64,000 nt of DNA from Sorangium cellulosum. Its GTDB lineage: Bacteria; Myxococcota_A; Polyangia; Polyangiales; Polyangiaceae. Both the position numbers and the translations under genes were made by a program. This document shows positions 1-11,700 of the stretch, in pieces. Position 1 is the first letter of the stretch. Each line of letters opens with the position of its first letter. The notes beneath the pieces were generated by a model. The model saw nothing but the letters and a program-made list of their open reading frames with translations, did not search any database and had not been told where the DNA came from. Location of the stretch: contig NZ_CP012673.1 in NCBI RefSeq assembly GCF_002950945.1, positions 8,198,501-8,262,500 of the forward strand. Direction: 5' to 3'.

Positions 1-919
1 CGAGGGCGCGGACGACGACGTCGGCCGGCGACAGCCCCTCCGCGTCGAGCCGGCGGAGCTCCGCGTCGAGCCCCGCGAAGACCGCGGCGGCAGGCCGCGA
101 GCCCCCGAGGACCATGTCGAGGAAGCAGCGCCAGAGCCCCCGCGCCCGCTCGGGCATCGCCCAGTGCGCGACGCCCTCGTCGAGGTAGGCGCCGAGCAGC
201 CGGATCACGAGCGGATCGACGAGCGCGGCGGCGTCCTCGCCGGACATCTCGAGCAGCAGATCGCGGTGTGACCGGTCGACGCCGACGCGATCGACGAGCG
301 GCGGCTCCGCGGGCGGGGCGGGCGGCAGCGGCACGGCGCGGCACACGTCCCAGAGCGCGAGGGCGGCGCGCGACTCCGGGTCGCGGCCGCCGCGGTCGCG
401 GAGGCGCGCGGCGAGCTCGGGGCGCGCCTCGAGCCAGCGCTCGGTGCTCTGGACGATGCGCCAGCGCCGCTCGGCGGGGACGTCGGCCCGGAGCCTGCGC
501 GTCTCCCCCGCCTCGGCGATGCGCCAGCGAAGGCCCGCCGCGGTCTCCGCCTCGATCGGGTAACGCAGCGCGAGCCGCTCGATCTCGCGCCGCGACAGCG
601 GCCCGTGACGCTCGTCGGGGCGCTCGTCCGGGCGCTCGGCGAGCGCCGCCTCGAGGTCCTCGTCGCGGATCCTGCCCGACGTGATGTGCGCCCGGTACTC
701 CGCCTCGGACAGGTACGGCTCGGCCTCGAAGACCGCGCTCGCCGCGGCGACCGCCTCGTGGAACGGCAGGTGCTGGAACGCGTGCAGCGTGTTGTGGTGG
801 ACGAACACGCCGATCGGCCCCTGCGCCGGCAGGTAGTGCCCGGCGTGCGCGACGGCGGCGGCGAGGCGTCCTACTCGGGCGGCGCTCGCGTCATGATCTG
901 GAGAAGGCTCGCTGTTCAT
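1..919 (-). CDS. dabA: DabA-type inorganic carbon transporter subunit (UPF0753/DUF2309), C-terminus beyond the window
   Basis: This is the first 306 codons of a DUF2309 protein; the frame is open to the left edge. The N-terminus carries the family signature GVFVHHNTLHAFQHLPFHEA (about residues 37-56), with Asn and His residues typical of this zinc-dependent, beta-carbonic-anhydrase-like family. In the characterised DabAB system DabA works with a membrane proton-translocating subunit (DabB, NuoL-like) to trap CO2 as bicarbonate. No DabB is visible here; the gene just upstream on the same strand encodes a SulP transporter, about 80 bp away. The start chosen is the ATG at 917-919, beginning MNSEPSPDHD. 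Family identity is clear from the motif; function in this organism is inferred. Confidence 0.86.
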   Translation of the reverse strand, partial: MNSEPSPDHDASAARVGRLAAAVAHAGHYLPAQGPIGVFVHHNTLHAFQHLPFHEAVAAASAVFEAEPYLSEAEYRAHITSGRIRDEDLEAALAERPDERPDERHGPLSRREIERLALRYPIEAETAAGLRWRIAEAGETRRLRADVPAERRWRIVQSTERWLEARPELAARLRDRGGRDPESRAALALWDVCRAVPLPPAPPAEPPLVDRVGVDRSHRDLLLEMSGEDAAALVDPLVIRLLGAYLDEGVAHWAMPERARGLWRCFLDMVLGGSRPAAAVFAGLDAELRRLDAEGLSPADVVVRAL

Positions 920-1000
920 GGAGATCCCGGATCGAGAGAGTGCGTCTCGAGCCCCGGCGAGGTTCGCCCGCCGTCGGATGGCGGCGGGCCTCGCCGCGGC

Positions 1001-2659
1001 TCAGCGCTCGGCGACGGGGCTGATGACGGCCCTCTTCCTCGCCGAGAGCGGGTGTGACGACATCGGGCCGTGGCCGTCGAGGCCCGCGAGGGTCAAGGTC
1101 TGCCCCTTGCGCGCCAGCGTGGCCTTGAGCTCATGCAGGTTGGACATCGTCGTGTGATCGACGAGGCGCGCGTCCGCGAAGTTGATCTCGATGTTGGGCG
1201 CGCTCGCGTGGCTCGCGATGCGCCGCCGGAGGCTGAGGTAGTTGCTGAAGATCGCCGCGTGTTTCACGCGCAGCACCGTCCGCCCCCCCTCGATGCGCTC
1301 CTCCACCTCGGACCGGAAGAGGGTTTGCGGCGGCGCGCCGTTCATCACGTGGATGAGCAGCTTCACGACGATCCCGGCGGCGACCCCGACGAGCAGGTCG
1401 GAGGCGATGCACAGCGCGGCCGTGGCGGCGAAGATGACGAGCTGCTCCGGGCCGATGCGGAGCGTCTTCACGAACTCCCTCGGGGACCCGAGCCGCACGC
1501 CCGTGAAGGTGAGCATGGCGGCGAGCGCGGCGAGGGGGACCCGGTGGATGAGCCCCGGCGCGAAGGCGACGAAGAGCAGGAGGAAGGTGCCGTGGAAGAA
1601 GTTCGACAGGCGGCTCTTCGCGCCGTAACCGATGTTCGCGGAGCTGCGGACGATCTCGGAGATCATGGGCAGTCCGCCGAGCAGGCCCGCGATGAGGTTG
1701 CCGGCGCCCGTGGCGAGCAGATCCTTGTCGAGGTCGGATCGGCGCCTCTCTGGATCGAGCGAATCGACAGCCTTCGCGGAAAGCACCGACTCGATGCTAC
1801 CCACCAGCGAGAACATGACGATGTATTTGATGGACCCGGGCGTGCCGACGTGGCTGAAATCCGGGAAAACGAAGGCCTGGAGCAGGTTACCCGGCAGGTT
1901 GACCAGGAAATTCGGCCCGATCGCGTACGTCGTGTGGGTCACGGCCAGCGTGTAGGTGTGCTCGTGCTCGAGGTCGAAGGCGTAGGCGAGCGGCACGGCG
2001 GCCGCGAGCACCAGCATCGGCGCGGGGAGCTTCTGCATCCAGCGCGATCGCTTGGCGACCGCCGGATAACCGAAGAGGAGGATCAGCGAGAGGACGCCGA
2101 TCGCGGCGATCTCGGGGTTCATCCGGGCCAGGCTGCGCGGGATCTCGAGGAGCAGGTGGAGCGGCTCCTTCGCGCTCGGCGTGACGCCGACGAGGGTGTG
2201 GATCTGCTTCGAGCAGATGATGATCCCGATGGCCGCCAGCATGCCGTGCACCACCGAGGACGGGAAGAAGTCGCCCAGCTTGCCGGCGCGCGCCAGCGCG
2301 AACGCGATCTGCGTCACCGCGGCGACGACGATGCAGGCGAGCGCGCGGCGGTATCCGACCGCGTTGTCCCCGCCGCCGAGCTCCTGCACGGCGCCCAGGG
2401 CGATGACGATGAGGCCCGCGGCAGGTCCCTTGATGGTCAGCGGCGCGCTGCCGAGCCAGGTGGCGACCAGGCCGCCGACCACCGCGGTGAGCACGCCGGC
2501 GATGGGCGGAAATCCGCTCGCCATGGCGATGCCCAGGCAGAGCGGCAGCGCGATCAGAAAGACGAGGAACCCGGATACGAGATCGCTTTTCCACGAGGAA
2601 GACGCGGGCGCTTTCGCCGGCGCCTTTGCCGGCGCGCTCGGAATGCTTGACCTGGACAT
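1001..2659 (-). CDS. SulP family inorganic anion transporter with STAS domain
   Basis: A 552-residue inner-membrane protein. After a short Ala/Pro/Lys N-terminus it has the SulP core (residues about 20-400), with the opening segment SGFLVFLIALPLCLGIAMAS and roughly 10-12 hydrophobic helices. A cytoplasmic STAS domain follows at the C-terminus (about 430-540). SulP proteins carry sulfate, bicarbonate or other anions. Lying immediately upstream of dabA in the same orientation, it may be a bicarbonate (BicA-like) transporter, but sulfate cannot be excluded. I chose the ATG at 2657-2659 (MSRSSIPS); a GTG start at 2701 would add 14 residues, with no better ribosome site. The 291 bp upstream is shared with the divergent sigma factor gene. 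Confidence 0.88.
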   Translation of the reverse strand: MSRSSIPSAPAKAPAKAPASSSWKSDLVSGFLVFLIALPLCLGIAMASGFPPIAGVLTAVVGGLVATWLGSAPLTIKGPAAGLIVIALGAVQELGGGDNAVGYRRALACIVVAAVTQIAFALARAGKLGDFFPSSVVHGMLAAIGIIICSKQIHTLVGVTPSAKEPLHLLLEIPRSLARMNPEIAAIGVLSLILLFGYPAVAKRSRWMQKLPAPMLVLAAAVPLAYAFDLEHEHTYTLAVTHTTYAIGPNFLVNLPGNLLQAFVFPDFSHVGTPGSIKYIVMFSLVGSIESVLSAKAVDSLDPERRRSDLDKDLLATGAGNLIAGLLGGLPMISEIVRSSANIGYGAKSRLSNFFHGTFLLLFVAFAPGLIHRVPLAALAAMLTFTGVRLGSPREFVKTLRIGPEQLVIFAATAALCIASDLLVGVAAGIVVKLLIHVMNGAPPQTLFRSEVEERIEGGRTVLRVKHAAIFSNYLSLRRRIASHASAPNIEINFADARLVDHTTMSNLHELKATLARKGQTLTLAGLDGHGPMSSHPLSARKRAVISPVAER

Positions 2660-2950
2660 GGCGGTGATCGGCCTCGGCTGCGCGGGCGTTGGTGAGCCCA
2701 CAGTTCGTCAGGACACGCCCCAAGACGGGACGACTCGCCCCGCGGTTCCCGCTCCGGGTGACGATTTCGTTCGATCGGCCCGGAACCTCGGCGCGGATCC
2801 GTTCCGTCCCAAGGGGCGCCGATGTACAGCTTCCCCTCCCTCGAGGTGCCGCTCCTCGCGCCGCCGCAGCGCGGGCCGCAGGCCCTGCCCCGCCGCCCTT
2901 CCCACGCTAGAGTCCAGCGCGACGACGATCTAGAGACTCGAACGTCCCTC

Positions 2951-3538
2951 ATGACCGGATCGCGACCCCTGCTCGGTGAATCGCGCGCGCAGTTCGAGTC
3001 GGCGGTGCGCCCGACGCTCCCGCGCCTCTACCGATTCTGCGTCTCCCTGTGCGGCGATCGGGATCGAGCGGACGATCTGTTCCAGAACGTGTTGCTCAAG
3101 GCCTACCTGCACGCGTCGGCGTTCGAGGGGCGCTCGGATCTCGGGGTCTGGCTCTGCGGGATCGCTCGGAACGAGTACCTGGAGGCCCGCCGGACCGAGG
3201 CGCGGCGCCGCGGCCTGCTCGATCGGCTGGTCGAGGCGTGCACCGAGGTGCTCGGCGTGGCGCGTCGCGCCGAGGTCCCGAGCCCCGAGGCGACCGCGAT
3301 CCTGAACCAGGACACGGGAGCGCTCCTCGCCTGCCTTCAAGAGCTCCCGGAGGAGTTTCGCACCGTGGTGGTGCTATGCGACATCGAGGAGCTTGGTTAT
3401 GATCACGTGGCCGATCTCCTCGGGATCCCCAAGGGGACGGTGAAGAGCCGCCACGCCCGCGGGCGCGCCCGGCTGCGTGTTGCCTACGAGCGCCTGGCGG
3501 CGCAGCGCGTCGTCGCGGCGCGGGAGGAATCGACGTGA
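2951..3538 (+). CDS. ECF-type RNA polymerase sigma factor
   Basis: A 195-residue sigma-70 family protein with only regions 2 and 4. Region 2 lies at about residues 18-85 (RLYRFCVSL, DDLFQNVLLKAY, WLCGIARNEYLEARR). Region 4 lies at about 125-185 (LPEEFRTVVVLCDIE, then a helix-turn-helix ending GIPKGTVKSRHARGRARLR). It redirects RNA polymerase to a regulon in response to a signal relayed by an anti-sigma factor. The start is the ATG at 2951; an upstream in-frame ATG at 2822 would add 43 residues of unrelated sequence. Its stop overlaps the start of the next gene in GTGA, so the two are probably translationally coupled, the usual sigma/anti-sigma arrangement. Confidence 0.9.
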   Translation: MTGSRPLLGESRAQFESAVRPTLPRLYRFCVSLCGDRDRADDLFQNVLLKAYLHASAFEGRSDLGVWLCGIARNEYLEARRTEARRRGLLDRLVEACTEVLGVARRAEVPSPEATAILNQDTGALLACLQELPEEFRTVVVLCDIEELGYDHVADLLGIPKGTVKSRHARGRARLRVAYERLAAQRVVAAREEST

Positions 3539-4152
3539 GCGGACAGGACCACGATCTGCCGCCGCTTCCGCCGGATCTCGCGGCGAGCGTGCGGGCGCTG
3601 CGCTCGGTGAGCCCTTCGGAGGCGCTCGTCGAGCGCGCCCTGAGCAAGCTCCCCGAGCGGCGGGAGCGCCCCGCGGCGGAGGGCAACGAACGACACGAAC
3701 GACGACTGCGGGCGAGCGGGCGCTGGGGGTGGGGCGCGATCCTCGCGGCGCCGGCGCTCGCCGCGGCCGCGGTCGCCGTCGTGCTCGCGGGCGGCAGGGG
3801 CGCGGGCTCCCCGGCGATCGAGCGCTCCGAGGAGCGCGCCGTCGCCCTGCCTGACGACGGGCACGCGTGGATGCACCTCGATCTGTGGACTCACCACCAC
3901 GCCGACGTGCCGGCGGTGGTCCACCTGGAGGTGCCCGAGCACGTGCGCGTGCGGCTGCCCGACGGCGAGGGCGGGGCGCTGGAGCAGCACTGCCAGCAGG
4001 AGCGATGCGCGCACCGGCTCACGCGTTACCGCGACGAGGGGCCGCTCAGCGTGGCCGTCGCGCAGCCGGGGCGTTACGAGATCCACGTGCTGCACGAGTC
4101 GGAAGAGGCGCGCGTGCGCGAGCGCTTCGTGCTGACCGCCGTGCGCGACTGA
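3535..4152 (+). CDS. Single-pass membrane protein, probable anti-sigma factor
   Basis: A 205-residue protein with a GTG start overlapping the sigma gene stop by 4 bp. Residues 1-62 are charged and presumably cytoplasmic. One transmembrane helix follows (about 65-87, GAILAAPALAAAAVAVVLAG), then an outer domain of about 115 residues with acidic, His and Cys residues (LDLWTHHHAD; two Cys in HCQQERCAH). No zinc-binding HxxxCxxC anti-sigma motif is present, so the call rests on genetic coupling and topology, not on a recognised domain. The outer part (PGRYEIHVLHES) looks like a beta-sandwich sensor. Alternative: a coupled membrane sensor that is not a true anti-sigma factor. Confidence 0.6.
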   Translation: MSGQDHDLPPLPPDLAASVRALRSVSPSEALVERALSKLPERRERPAAEGNERHERRLRASGRWGWGAILAAPALAAAAVAVVLAGGRGAGSPAIERSEERAVALPDDGHAWMHLDLWTHHHADVPAVVHLEVPEHVRVRLPDGEGGALEQHCQQERCAHRLTRYRDEGPLSVAVAQPGRYEIHVLHESEEARVRERFVLTAVRD

Positions 4153-4380
4153 GCCCCGGCGCGCTCCAGGACGGAGACGCCGGCGAGTCCGGGTGGATCG
4201 AGCTCCGCGAGCACGGCAGCGCGTCGGTAAGGTTTTTCCTGATTGTACCGTAGGGCTGGCCGAGCTGCCCGGCCCCCTGCGTGGGTGTTCGCGGGGCGGC
4301 GCGCGGGACGGGCCGCCCTCGCCTGCCGTCTCCGGCGTGCTGCGCGCGCCGAGGTGTGACCGTGCGGTAAGCTCTGTCCC

Positions 4381-6282
<1,902 letters not shown>

Positions 6283-6417
6283 GCTCGTGGATCGGATCGC
6301 CGCGCAGCAGCAGCAGCGACCCGACCCGGACTGACCTCCAGCGTCCGGCAGCCTGGCCTCCGGCGCGGCTCGGGTGCCGGCGAGCGCGGCGAGCCCACGA
6401 GAGACCTGGGGCCGCGG

Positions 6418-7272
6418 TCAGGTGTGTTGCTCGCCGCGCTTGGCCTCGTCCCAGTAGCCGTCGAGCTCCTCGAGGGTGAGCGTGTCGTCCGCCGCCTTCG
6501 ACGGCCAGCCCCCGTGCCGCTCGACGACCCGCCGCTCGACGTGCTCGAAGCGCCGGGTGAACTTGTCGATGGTCCGGCGGAGCGCGCCCTCGGCGTCGAC
6601 GCCGGCGTGGCGCGCCAGGTTGCCGAGCGCGAAGAGCACGTCGCCGAGCTCCTCCTCGATCGCGTCCTTGTCGCCGCTCGCGAACGCCCGGTCGAGCTCC
6701 CCGAGCTCCTCCTCCACCTTCGCGCGCGAGCCCCGCGCGTCCGGCCAGTCGAAGCCGACACGCGCGACCTTCTCGCCCACCCGCTGCGCCCGCGTCAGCG
6801 CCGGCAGGCTCCGGGGCACGCCGCCGAGCACGCCGCGATCCTTGCCCTGCCGCGCCCGCTCCGCCGCCTTGATGCGCTCCCAGTTCTGGAGCACCTCGTC
6901 GGCGTTCTCGGCGCTCTCGTCCGCGAACACGTGGGGGTGGCGCCGCACGAGCTTCTCGCAGATCGCCGCGACCACATCGTCGGGGCCGAACGCCCCCTCG
7001 GTCCGGGCGAGCTCGGCCTGGAAGACCACCTGGAGCAGGAGGTCGCCGAGCTCGCCACAGAGCTCCTTGCGGTCGCCGCCGTCGATGGCGTCGATCACCT
7101 CGCAGGCCTCCTCGAGCACGTAGCGGCGCAAGGAGGTGAAGCTCTGCTCGCGGTCCCAGGGGCAGCCGTCGGGGGCGAGCAGGCGCTGCATCAGCTCGAC
7201 GAGGCGCGGGAACGTGCGACCGGCCTGCTCGGGCAGCGGCGGGACCGCCACGGGATCGAAGGGGCGAGGCAT
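6418..7272 (-). CDS. mazG: Nucleoside triphosphate pyrophosphohydrolase MazG
   Basis: A 284-residue tandem-domain MazG that hydrolyses NTPs and dNTPs to the monophosphate and pyrophosphate, as cellular house-cleaning. The N-terminal domain begins with the family hallmark LMQRLLAPDGCPWDREQSF, followed by the Mg-binding EExxE/ExxD helices (LEEACEVIDAI, LCGELGDLLLQVVF). A second MazG domain (about 165-270) has KVEEELGELDRAF and EEELGDVLFALGNLARH. The length is slightly above the usual 260-275, through the C-terminal tail. It is convergent with the hybrid kinase gene and divergent from the following lipoprotein gene. Confidence 0.93.
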   Translation of the reverse strand: MPRPFDPVAVPPLPEQAGRTFPRLVELMQRLLAPDGCPWDREQSFTSLRRYVLEEACEVIDAIDGGDRKELCGELGDLLLQVVFQAELARTEGAFGPDDVVAAICEKLVRRHPHVFADESAENADEVLQNWERIKAAERARQGKDRGVLGGVPRSLPALTRAQRVGEKVARVGFDWPDARGSRAKVEEELGELDRAFASGDKDAIEEELGDVLFALGNLARHAGVDAEGALRRTIDKFTRRFEHVERRVVERHGGWPSKAADDTLTLEELDGYWDEAKRGEQHT

Positions 7273-7340
7273 GGGGCAGCTACGTAGCGCAAACCGCTCC
7301 CGCTGAGGAGGTCGAGGAGGCGAGGTCTGGCGCAGGTAGG

Positions 7341-7440
7341 CCGGCGTGGGGAGGGCGAGGGCGAGAGGGGGGCGAGCGCGAGCAAGAGGGCGAGAGCGAG
7401 GGTGAAAGCGAGCGCGAGCGTCCGTCTGGCTTCGCGCGCT
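7341..7440 (+). repeat. Purine-strand GCGAGR-type low-complexity tract
   Basis: Between the mazG start and the divergent lipoprotein gene, the plus strand is a run of degenerate hexamers such as GGCGAG, GCGCGA, GAGAGC and GTGAAAGCG. It gives roughly 90 bases with hardly any pyrimidine except C. The strand asymmetry differs from the coding DNA on both sides. It may reflect replication slippage in the promoter region, or a polymerase-pausing or triplex-prone segment. No protein function is suggested. Confidence 0.55.
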
Positions 7441-7511
7441 GGGGCGTGAGAGAAAGAGAAGAAGGCGTGGAGATGCGGGGGGGATCCGGCGGCGGGAAGC
7501 GACGAAAGCCC

Positions 7512-8750
7512 ATGAAGAGCGCAGGGTACGTGGTGTTGTTCACGATCGCCGGGTGCTCGCAGGGGGTGTGTCGGTGCCCGGAGAGGGTGCCGGGGGTGGC
7601 GCCGGGGACGGGCCCGGCGGCCGTGGCGCCAGGGACGGGAGCCGCGGGAGCCGCGCAGCCCGAGGCCGCGGCCGAGACGGGCGAGCAGGAGGCCCTGGAC
7701 GAGCAGATCACGCCGCTGCGGCGGGACGGGCGGCGGCTCGTGGCGGAGCCGCCGGACGACGCGGAGGAGGCGGCGTACGGCGCCTGGGTGACGGCGGCGG
7801 CGCGCGCGGCGCTGGGCCGGCAGCCGCCGCCGGCCGCGCCGGCGGGGTTCGCGCTGCGGGTGGTCCCGGGCCGCGAGCTGTGGGTGCTGTCCGAGGACGG
7901 CCCGCACCGCCGCGGGGCGGCCGCGGTGGTGCTGCGCGCAGGGGCCGCGGCGCCGCTGATCGTCGAGGCGCCGCACACCTTCTTCGACCGGGGGACGTTG
8001 CCGATCGCGCTCGCGGTGTTCGAGGCGCAGCGGGCGCGGGCGCTGATCATCAACACGTCGCACCGGTACGGCGGAGGTCCCAGGCCGAGCGACGCGGGGC
8101 CGGACGACGAGGGCGCGGAGAGCGGGAGCGGAAGCGCGGACGAGGAGGGCGCGGGCGGCGCGGCGCACGGCGCGGGCGGCGCGGGCGGCGCGGGCGGCGC
8201 GGCGCACGGCGCGGGCGGCGGCGACGAACGGGACGGCGGGCGCGGCGGGGCTCGCGAGGACAAACTCGCCGCTCGCGCGCGCACGGCCGCGGCGCTCGCC
8301 TTCGCGGACGTGGCGCACGCCGAGCGATCGTTCTTCCTGTCGGCGCACCGGGCGCTGCTCCAGAGCTTCCCCGGCGCGCCGACGGTGCAGCTGCACGGCT
8401 TCCAGGACAGCTCGGCCCCGGACGCCGACGCCGTCGTCAGCGCCGTGGGGCCCGGCGCCGAGCTCGATCGGCTGCTCGGGCCGCTGCGGGCGGCGATCAG
8501 CGACGGGAAAGTCCTCGCCTACCCGGCCGAGATCAAGAAGCTCGGCGGCAGCACGAACGTGCAGGCGCGCTGGTCGCGGCAGATGGGCGCGCCGTTCTAC
8601 CATGTCGAGCTGTCGCGCACGCTCCGCGACAAGCTGGTCGAGGACGCCGAGCTCCGCCGCCGCTTCGCGGGCGCGCTCGCGGGGATCGCGGCGGGCAAGG
8701 AGGCAGGCCCGGCGGAGGGCGACCGCGCCGCGGCGGGCGCGGCGCGCTGA
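7512..8750 (+). CDS. Lipoprotein, possibly N-formylglutamate-amidohydrolase-like
   Basis: A 412-residue protein starting at the ATG at 7512 (MKSAGYVVLFTIAGCSQG), a lipoprotein signal with the lipobox Cys at about residue 15. A Gly/Ala/Pro-rich linker follows. The globular part has conserved-looking His and acidic clusters: IVEAPHTFFDRG, INTSHRYGG, SAHRALLQSF, VQLHGFQD and FYHVELSRTLRDKL. This pattern resembles metal-dependent N-formylglutamate amidohydrolase-like or peptidase folds, but I cannot assign a family firmly. An inserted stretch of repeated GAGGAA/HGAGG units (8150-8222), encoded by GGCGCGGGC repeats, interrupts the fold between INTSHRYGG and the next helix; it is probably a slippage-prone loop. 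Confidence 0.6.
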   Translation: MKSAGYVVLFTIAGCSQGVCRCPERVPGVAPGTGPAAVAPGTGAAGAAQPEAAAETGEQEALDEQITPLRRDGRRLVAEPPDDAEEAAYGAWVTAAARAALGRQPPPAAPAGFALRVVPGRELWVLSEDGPHRRGAAAVVLRAGAAAPLIVEAPHTFFDRGTLPIALAVFEAQRARALIINTSHRYGGGPRPSDAGPDDEGAESGSGSADEEGAGGAAHGAGGAGGAGGAAHGAGGGDERDGGRGGAREDKLAARARTAAALAFADVAHAERSFFLSAHRALLQSFPGAPTVQLHGFQDSSAPDADAVVSAVGPGAELDRLLGPLRAAISDGKVLAYPAEIKKLGGSTNVQARWSRQMGAPFYHVELSRTLRDKLVEDAELRRRFAGALAGIAAGKEAGPAEGDRAAAGAAR

Positions 8751-8788
8751 AGCGAGAGACGGCGGCGGCGCCTCGTCGACGATCGCCG

Positions 8789-11700
8789 TCAGCGCTCGCC
8801 GCTCTTCAGCTCCGAGCCGAGCAGACCTCCCTTGACCGGCTGCCTCGGATCGTCCGGGTGGTACTCCAGGCGTGCGCGCTCGAAGTACTGCGCGACGTGG
8901 GGCACCCCATCCTTGTTCCGGTAAGTGAAGGGCTTGCTCTGCGGATAACCGAAGAGCGTGAGGTGGTCGGCGCCGCCGTCGAGCCCGTGCGCGCTCCAGT
9001 ACGCCTTGAACGCCCCGCAGATCTTGTAGTCGACGATCCCCTCGAAGGTCAGGCAATCAGCGGCGCTGCCGCCGGTGGCCTCGTAGCCGACCTCATGGGC
9101 GCTGATCATCTCCTGGTCGCGGGGAATCCGCTCGGTGCCAACGCGGCCCAGCGTCACGAACGGCCTGCCGTCCTCGAGCTTCACGGTACTGTCGTCATTG
9201 AGGTTCAGCTCGATCCGGTGCCGCTCGAAGAGCTGAGCGCAGACGTACATCCCTGAAGAATTGATGACCCGGCGCGCGCTGGAGATCGGGTGGCCGAAGA
9301 TCGGGAGTCCCCCGTTCTGATTCCAGAACCGCTGAATAAATCCGCTCAGAACAAACTTGGTTTCCGCCGAGGTGGCTGGGGGAACGCCGATGTCCTCGAG
9401 GCTGCACTCGTTCTCGTACGACTCGCTCGGCTGCGCGGGGTCGGGCGCGGGATAGCTGTTCGCCATCGCCTCGATGAAGTCCTGTTGCACCGCGAGCGCG
9501 TCGTCGATCCCGTAGTCGTGCGCCTCGTTGGTGCCGCTGAGCCAGCGGTAGAGGGCCAGGGCCTGCACCTTCTGGTGCTGCTCGCTCTCCTCGCCGGAGT
9601 TCCAGTCGTGGATCTCCTTGTAGGCCGCCCTGACCCAGCCTTCGTTCGCGTCTCTCCAGGACTCCATCTGATCGGTCTCGGTGATGTAGACCGGGAGCGA
9701 GCGCGCCCAGCTTGGGGTCGCGTTCAGGAAATCGCGGTAGGCGCGGAAGCCCCACTGGCGGTGATCCCTCGGGTCGACGTGGTCGGCGCTCACGTTGCCC
9801 GGGACCGCGTCCCGGCTGTAGGTGTGGAGCGCGATGCCGTCGAGGCCGCCCTTGCCGAGGGCGTTGAGGATGGCCTCGTAGTACTCGATCCAGTTCATCC
9901 CGATCTCGGTGTTCCAGACGCCGACGCCCTGCATGACGACCTTGTCGCCCTGGTGGCCCGGGACGCCGTGGATCGCGGCCCGCGCCTTCTGGAACGCGCG
10001 CACGTAGCGCTCCGGCGTGATCTTCTGGGGCGTCCCGCCGCAGCTCGGCCACTCCGCGCTGAGGTTCGCCTCGTTCCCGATGATCCAGATGTGGGCGCCG
10101 CTCGAGTTCTGCACGAAGGCGGCGGCCTTCTGCGCGAACTCGTCGTACCTGTCCTCGCAGGGCAACGTGCCGTCGCTGCCGTAACCCCAGTTGAGGCGCA
10201 CCAGGGCGCCCAGATCGGGCCGGTAGTCGTGGCGGTTCGTGTCGCCGACGAGCTCCGAGTGGACGACCCAGCCCGTGCGGCCGGCGCTCGTCATCAGGAG
10301 CTCGCCGCCGGGGTCGTGGATGCCGAAGATCTGCGCGTCCCCGGACGTCGCGGCGTAGCTCGACACCTGCGCGTTCGTGATGGTCGCGCCCGAGTCGTGC
10401 AGGCTGGTGTCGAGCGCGAGCGGGTAGGTCGGCGGGGTGCTGCTGGTGTGGAACACGAGCCCGTTCTTCCGGTAGCGCACCTGGCCGTGAGAGACCTCGA
10501 CGCGAAAGACGTCGCCGGCCGTGTAGGTCCCGAAGAGGCCACGGCCATGGCCCTGCTCGAGGACCTCCACGCCCCCGTCGCCGCGCAGGAACACCGCATA
10601 GTCGATGTCCCCGTAATGCTGATCGCCGTCGCTGCGGTTCAGGCCCGCCACCTTGGCCAAGGTCGACTCCGCGGTCGAGAACTCCACGTACCCGTCGCCG
10701 GCGTCGAGCTGCTGGACGGACGAGGCCCCGGCGTACCAGCCCCAGCCATCGGAGCCGCGCGCCAGAGAGCCGTCCTTCGCCGTGGCATAACGGACGTTCT
10801 TCCACAACTCGGGCCGCACGCAGCTCGTGTCCCCGGCCTCGCAGCTGGCGACGCGCGCGCGCGTGATCGTCGCGAGCGCGTCGTGCAGGCTGGTGTCGAG
10901 CACGAGCGGGTACGTGGGCGGGGTGTTGCTCGTGTGGAACACGAGCCCGTTCCTCCGGTAACGCACCTGGCCGCCATAGACCTCGACGCGGAAGACATCG
11001 CCGGCCGCGTAGGTCCCGAAGGTGCCATGGCCATGGCCCTGCTCGATGACCTCCACGACCCCGTCCCCGCGCAGGAACACCGCATAGTCGATGTCCGCGT
11101 AATGCGGATCGCCGTCGCCGTGGCTCAGGCCCGCCATCTTGGCCAGGTTCGTTTCCTCCGTCGAGAACTCCACATACCCGTCACCTGCGTCGAGCTGCTG
11201 GGCGGACGAGGCCCCGGCGTACCAGCCCCATCCATCGGGGGAGCGCGTCAGCGCGCCCGGCGCGCCCTCATCGGCGGTGGCATAACGAACGTTCTTCCAG
11301 AACCCCGGAGGCATGCACCTGGTATCCCCCGCGGGGCAGCTGTCGACGTTCGCGCGCGTGATGGTCGCGCGCCCATCGTGCAGGCTGGTGTCGAGCGCGA
11401 GCGGGTACGTGGGCGGGGTGTTGCTCGTGTGGAACACGAGCCCGTTCCTCCGGTAACGCACCTGGCCGCCGTGGACCTCGACGCGGAAGACATCGCCGGC
11501 CGTGTAGGTCCCGAAGGTGCCATGGCCATGGCCTTGCTCGATGATCTCCACGACCCGGTCGCCGCGCAGGAACACCGCGTAATCGATGTCCGCGTAATGC
11601 TGGTCGCTGTCGCCGTGGCCCAGGCCCGCCATCTTGGCCAGGTTCGTTTCCTCCGTCGAGAACTCCACGTACCCGTCGCCTGCGTCGAGGTGCTGGACGG

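Noticed and set aside
1070..2650. A plus-strand frame of 526 codons opposite the SulP gene
   Set aside because: Charged, Arg/Asp/Glu-rich translation with no motif; the minus strand encodes a clear membrane transporter.
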